6,447 bases of DNA from Patescibacteria group bacterium (GTDB lineage Bacteria; Patescibacteriota; Gracilibacteria; UBA1369; PNNO01), in assembly GCA_024275695.1 (NCBI GenBank), contig JAJRYP010000114.1, positions 1 to 6,447 of the forward strand. Reading direction: 5' to 3'. The position numbers and the translations under genes were made by a program. The stretch's first letter is position 1. The number at the start of each line of letters is the position of its first letter. Below the pieces are notes generated by a model. That model worked only from the letters and a program-made list of their open reading frames with translations. It was not told the DNA's origin and ran no database searches. This document shows positions 4,044 to 6,447 of the stretch, piece by piece.

Positions 4044-6447
4044 ATGTCTGAGATAAATGATGCCAAAATTAGAGATTATGAAGTATTGATAAGTAGCGCG
4101 CTACTCGAAGAATGGGGGAAACCCGCGGAAGATGTGCCGAGGCGGGTAGAAAAATCGTTGCATATGGCGGCGCAAGCCGATCAGCTCCTTGAATCTGAGC
4201 AAAAAGTCGCCGTAGCAAGAAATATTAAGTCTTTTCTAAATCTAAACAGGGATAGTTTTATTGCAGATTTCGGGGAAGAACAAATAGAAATATTTGAAAC
4301 TCTAATTCAGAAAATAATTGATTCAAGCGGAGAGGAAAATATTGGTTTTGTTGATTTGCACAAGCTTGTAATTACAGGTTTAAACGAAAGAGGAACTTTA
4401 GCCGAAAGTCCCGAGTCAATTTCGGATGTTGAAATGTTAATCGCGCAATTTAAAGCCGATATTCTCGGCCTTTTGAAAAGCATTGTTAAAGATAAGAAAA
4501 TTATAGAAGTTTTAGAAAATAAAAGAGAAATATCGGACGCTTTTGATGCTTTGAGCGATGAGTTTCGAGGAAAAGAATCTTTTGAAAGTACTGTACAAGC
4601 AATGCTTGATTTGCTGAAGGACAAACTGAATTTGGAAGGCGCGGCAATTCTGTATAAGGTCCCGCTTAAAGAACGGATAGAATTTGGTGAAGATAAATTT
4701 CCAAAAGGTGAAATAGGTGAAGAGCGGATAATAATTAATGGAGAGATAGATTTGGAAAGGGTGCATACGGAACTGTCTCAAAATGAAAGTAGTGAGCCTT
4801 CGTTTGTCGGAATAGATATTGACGGAAATTCAAAAACTTATTGTGTTATTCCCGTTAGTATTAGAGAAACTCAACTTGGAAGTCTTGTTTTAATGGTTAA
4901 AGGAGAGCGTAAAGATGTTGAAGATGCTTATAAAGATCTGATAAAATTTGTTGAATCGCGGGTTGATACATTGCTGGATGTTGGTATTAAAAATTTACTT
5001 CAAAAAAGATTAAGAGAAGAAATTAGCAGAATTTCCACGTCTGCGAATGTTAGTGAATTACCTGAAGCGTTTAAATTATATCTTACATTATTACGACGTT
5101 TTGTTGGCGCGGATATTGAATTTGTATGGCAAGATATGCTACATCGGCGCGGATTTAAAATAACCGAAAATGAAGTAAAAGATCTTCTTCCGGATGAACT
5201 TGCCGATGCTTTTAACGAAGAGGAAGATGATGAAGATCGAGGATATTCAATCAAGTTATATGATAACAGGAGAGCCTTATTTGCTGATTCTTCCGAAGAA
5301 GAGGAACATTTGTGCGTTGGTATTCTTAGACTCGATGAATTTAACGCCGTGACGGAAGAACAAAAAGATCTTATGCGAATTTTAGCCCAGGCACTTAATC
5401 AGGATGTCCTTGAACGCAACGGGAATTTTGAGGCTTTCAGTATGGGAGACGGTACTGTGGTCGGAAGGAGTTCCGTTGAAGGGAAAGTGGAGTGGAAAGG
5501 GGAGCATCCTTGCGCGTTTGTTATGGCCGATATACAGTCTTCAACGGCTTTTTGCGAAGCTGTCGGTCAGAAAATATATTCGCACCTTTTGAATGAATTT
5601 TATATAAATCTTGCCGATATAGAAACGGAACCAAATCACACCTTGATTCTTGACAAAGAAATAGGCGACGGAGCAATGTTTTTATCAACTACACCTGAGA
5701 GAGAAGGGAAGGAATACGGATATTATATTGCGGTAGCTTTGCATAATATCAAAAAGATTCGCGATGCATGGGAAAAGGCAATGGATACGGAATCAAATCT
5801 GCCATGGCGTCCAAAACTTTGCGTGGGAATTCAGTCTTCCGAAATGGCAATAAGAGGATTTTTCGGACCTAAACCTACAAGAAGACGTTTTGGAAGGTTG
5901 GATTATACAGCCGTCGGTCCCGGTCCGAACGAAACCAGTCGTATTCAGGGAGCTGTGAAATATGGAGAAAATTATATATCAAAAAAAGCTTTCAAGGCTT
6001 ATCTGGAATACGTTGAAAAGGCTAAAAAAGATGGAACATGGGACGATACTCTCGGAGAATTTGTTCAAAGCGGTTTATGTATATATGTTTTTGGAAAAGG
6101 AGTGGCCGATCCTATTGAAACTTTTGAAGTTGTTTCCAAACAAGAGCTGGAAGCGACGAGAAAAGAACAAGAGAAAGTTTTTGCGGAGAAACAGGCGGAA
6201 GGCAATGAGTATGCATTTAAGTCGGCGCGAGAAATACCCAATGGAGATTATGGTATTGATTATCATGTTCCCGATTCAACAACAGGTTCACGGAAAGTAA
6301 TTTTAGAATTAGGGAATATGAAATTGAAGGCTCTTATTCCGGAAACCGATTTCAGGCAGATAACGGAGTATGTTCCGATTAATGTACATAAAGAAATACA
6401 AAACGGCAATTTACCGGATAAAACAATAAGAGTTATAGATAATAAAC
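4044..6447 (+). CDS. Class III (IIIb-like) adenylate cyclase with two probable GAF domains, 3'-truncated by the window edge
   Basis: The frame is open for 801 codons from ATG 4044 to the edge. The start is fixed by an in-frame TAA at 4035 and by the promoter just upstream. No membrane segment or signal peptide is seen, so the protein should be cytoplasmic. Residues 1-175 are helical and unrecognised. Residues ~178-312 look like a GAF domain (ESTVQAMLDLLKDKLNLEGA, YCVIPVSIRETQLGSLVLMV). Residues ~322-456 look like a second, more divergent one (AFKLYLTLLRRFVGADIEFV, HLCVGILRLDEF, EEQKDLMRILAQAL) with an acidic loop at 391-421. Residues ~488-697 are the class III cyclase domain that makes cAMP from ATP. 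The metal-binding Asp496 lies in VMADIQSST and Asp542 in KEIGDGAMF. The adenine-selecting pair is Lys538 and Thr622 (in DYT). The transition-state pair is Asn629 and Arg633. The Thr points to class IIIb. GIHxG is changed to GIQSS (595-599), and the loop to DYT is longer and basic (PKPTRRR). A charged linker (698-720) and an unrecognised beta-rich part (721-801+) follow. No cAMP receptor gene is in view. Confidence 0.93.
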   Translation, partial: MSEINDAKIRDYEVLISSALLEEWGKPAEDVPRRVEKSLHMAAQADQLLESEQKVAVARNIKSFLNLNRDSFIADFGEEQIEIFETLIQKIIDSSGEENIGFVDLHKLVITGLNERGTLAESPESISDVEMLIAQFKADILGLLKSIVKDKKIIEVLENKREISDAFDALSDEFRGKESFESTVQAMLDLLKDKLNLEGAAILYKVPLKERIEFGEDKFPKGEIGEERIIINGEIDLERVHTELSQNESSEPSFVGIDIDGNSKTYCVIPVSIRETQLGSLVLMVKGERKDVEDAYKDLIKFVESRVDTLLDVGIKNLLQKRLREEISRISTSANVSELPEAFKLYLTLLRRFVGADIEFVWQDMLHRRGFKITENEVKDLLPDELADAFNEEEDDEDRGYSIKLYDNRRALFADSSEEEEHLCVGILRLDEFNAVTEEQKDLMRILAQALNQDVLERNGNFEAFSMGDGTVVGRSSVEGKVEWKGEHPCAFVMADIQSSTAFCEAVGQKIYSHLLNEFYINLADIETEPNHTLILDKEIGDGAMFLSTTPEREGKEYGYYIAVALHNIKKIRDAWEKAMDTESNLPWRPKLCVGIQSSEMAIRGFFGPKPTRRRFGRLDYTAVGPGPNETSRIQGAVKYGENYISKKAFKAYLEYVEKAKKDGTWDDTLGEFVQSGLCIYVFGKGVADPIETFEVVSKQELEATRKEQEKVFAEKQAEGNEYAFKSAREIPNGDYGIDYHVPDSTTGSRKVILELGNMKLKALIPETDFRQITEYVPINVHKEIQNGNLPDKTIRVIDNK

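Noticed and set aside
4307..5254. Several reverse-strand open frames of 80-105 codons
   Set aside because: They lie opposite the cyclase reading frame, have low-complexity Ser- or Phe-rich translations, and have no start signals. The plus frame gives a coherent multidomain protein.
5404..6300. Plus-strand open frames of 62 and 112 codons in another frame
   Set aside because: They overlap the cyclase catalytic domain, whose conserved residues are all in the main frame. They are shadows without their own signals.
1..6447. Recoded UGA (glycine) as in Gracilibacteria/Absconditabacteria
   Set aside because: No in-frame UGA is needed or seen in any of the genes, and Trp is encoded by UGG throughout.
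1..6447. CRISPR array, tRNA/rRNA gene, insertion sequence or phage genes
   Set aside because: No short regular DNA repeats with spacers, cloverleaf, transposase motifs or terminal inverted repeats were found. Tail-fibre-like motifs in the surface proteins are accompanied by a signal peptide and no other phage genes.

Overview
The window looks like part of a chromosome from an uncultivated Patescibacteria (CPR) bacterium. Candidatus Peregrinibacteria is my best guess. The guess rests on the modular secreted proteins at the left end: a GRLLDN/AHTFRFSLW-type N-terminal module, a VPYALNADTVD motif, and repeated LQFGxTLxKxLSxD...FNFNDxVxIEGD modules. I associate these architectures with that group from memory, and no search was run. 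All complete genes read through with the standard code and stop at UAA or UAG. None of the four visible start codons has a clear Shine-Dalgarno sequence.

Layout. Positions 1-2393 hold two plus-strand genes 18 bp apart. The first is cut off at its 5' end. They encode paralogous surface or secreted beta-rich proteins that share a ~50-residue repeat and a ~160-residue C-terminal domain. A symmetrical A/T-flanked hairpin at 2411-2446 ends this unit and, on the other strand, the unit that converges on it. Positions 2460-3893 hold two minus-strand genes: a DUF1622 three-helix membrane protein, and downstream of it an exported three-SLH-domain protein with a helical C-terminal half. The 150 bp at 3894-4043 is a divergent intergenic region with a near-ideal sigma70-type promoter firing to the right. 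From 4044 to the right edge runs one uninterrupted reading frame of at least 801 codons, cut by the edge. It encodes a soluble class III adenylate cyclase with two probable GAF domains before the catalytic domain and an unrecognised extension after it.

How the genes relate. The left four genes are cell-surface or envelope functions: two modular exported proteins, one S-layer-type wall-binding protein and one small membrane protein. The cyclase has its own promoter and faces away from them, so a functional link to the surface genes is only positional. The most notable element is the cyclase. All six canonical class III catalytic positions are present, with Thr at the adenine-selecting position (class IIIb-like), while the neighbouring GIHxG signature is altered.
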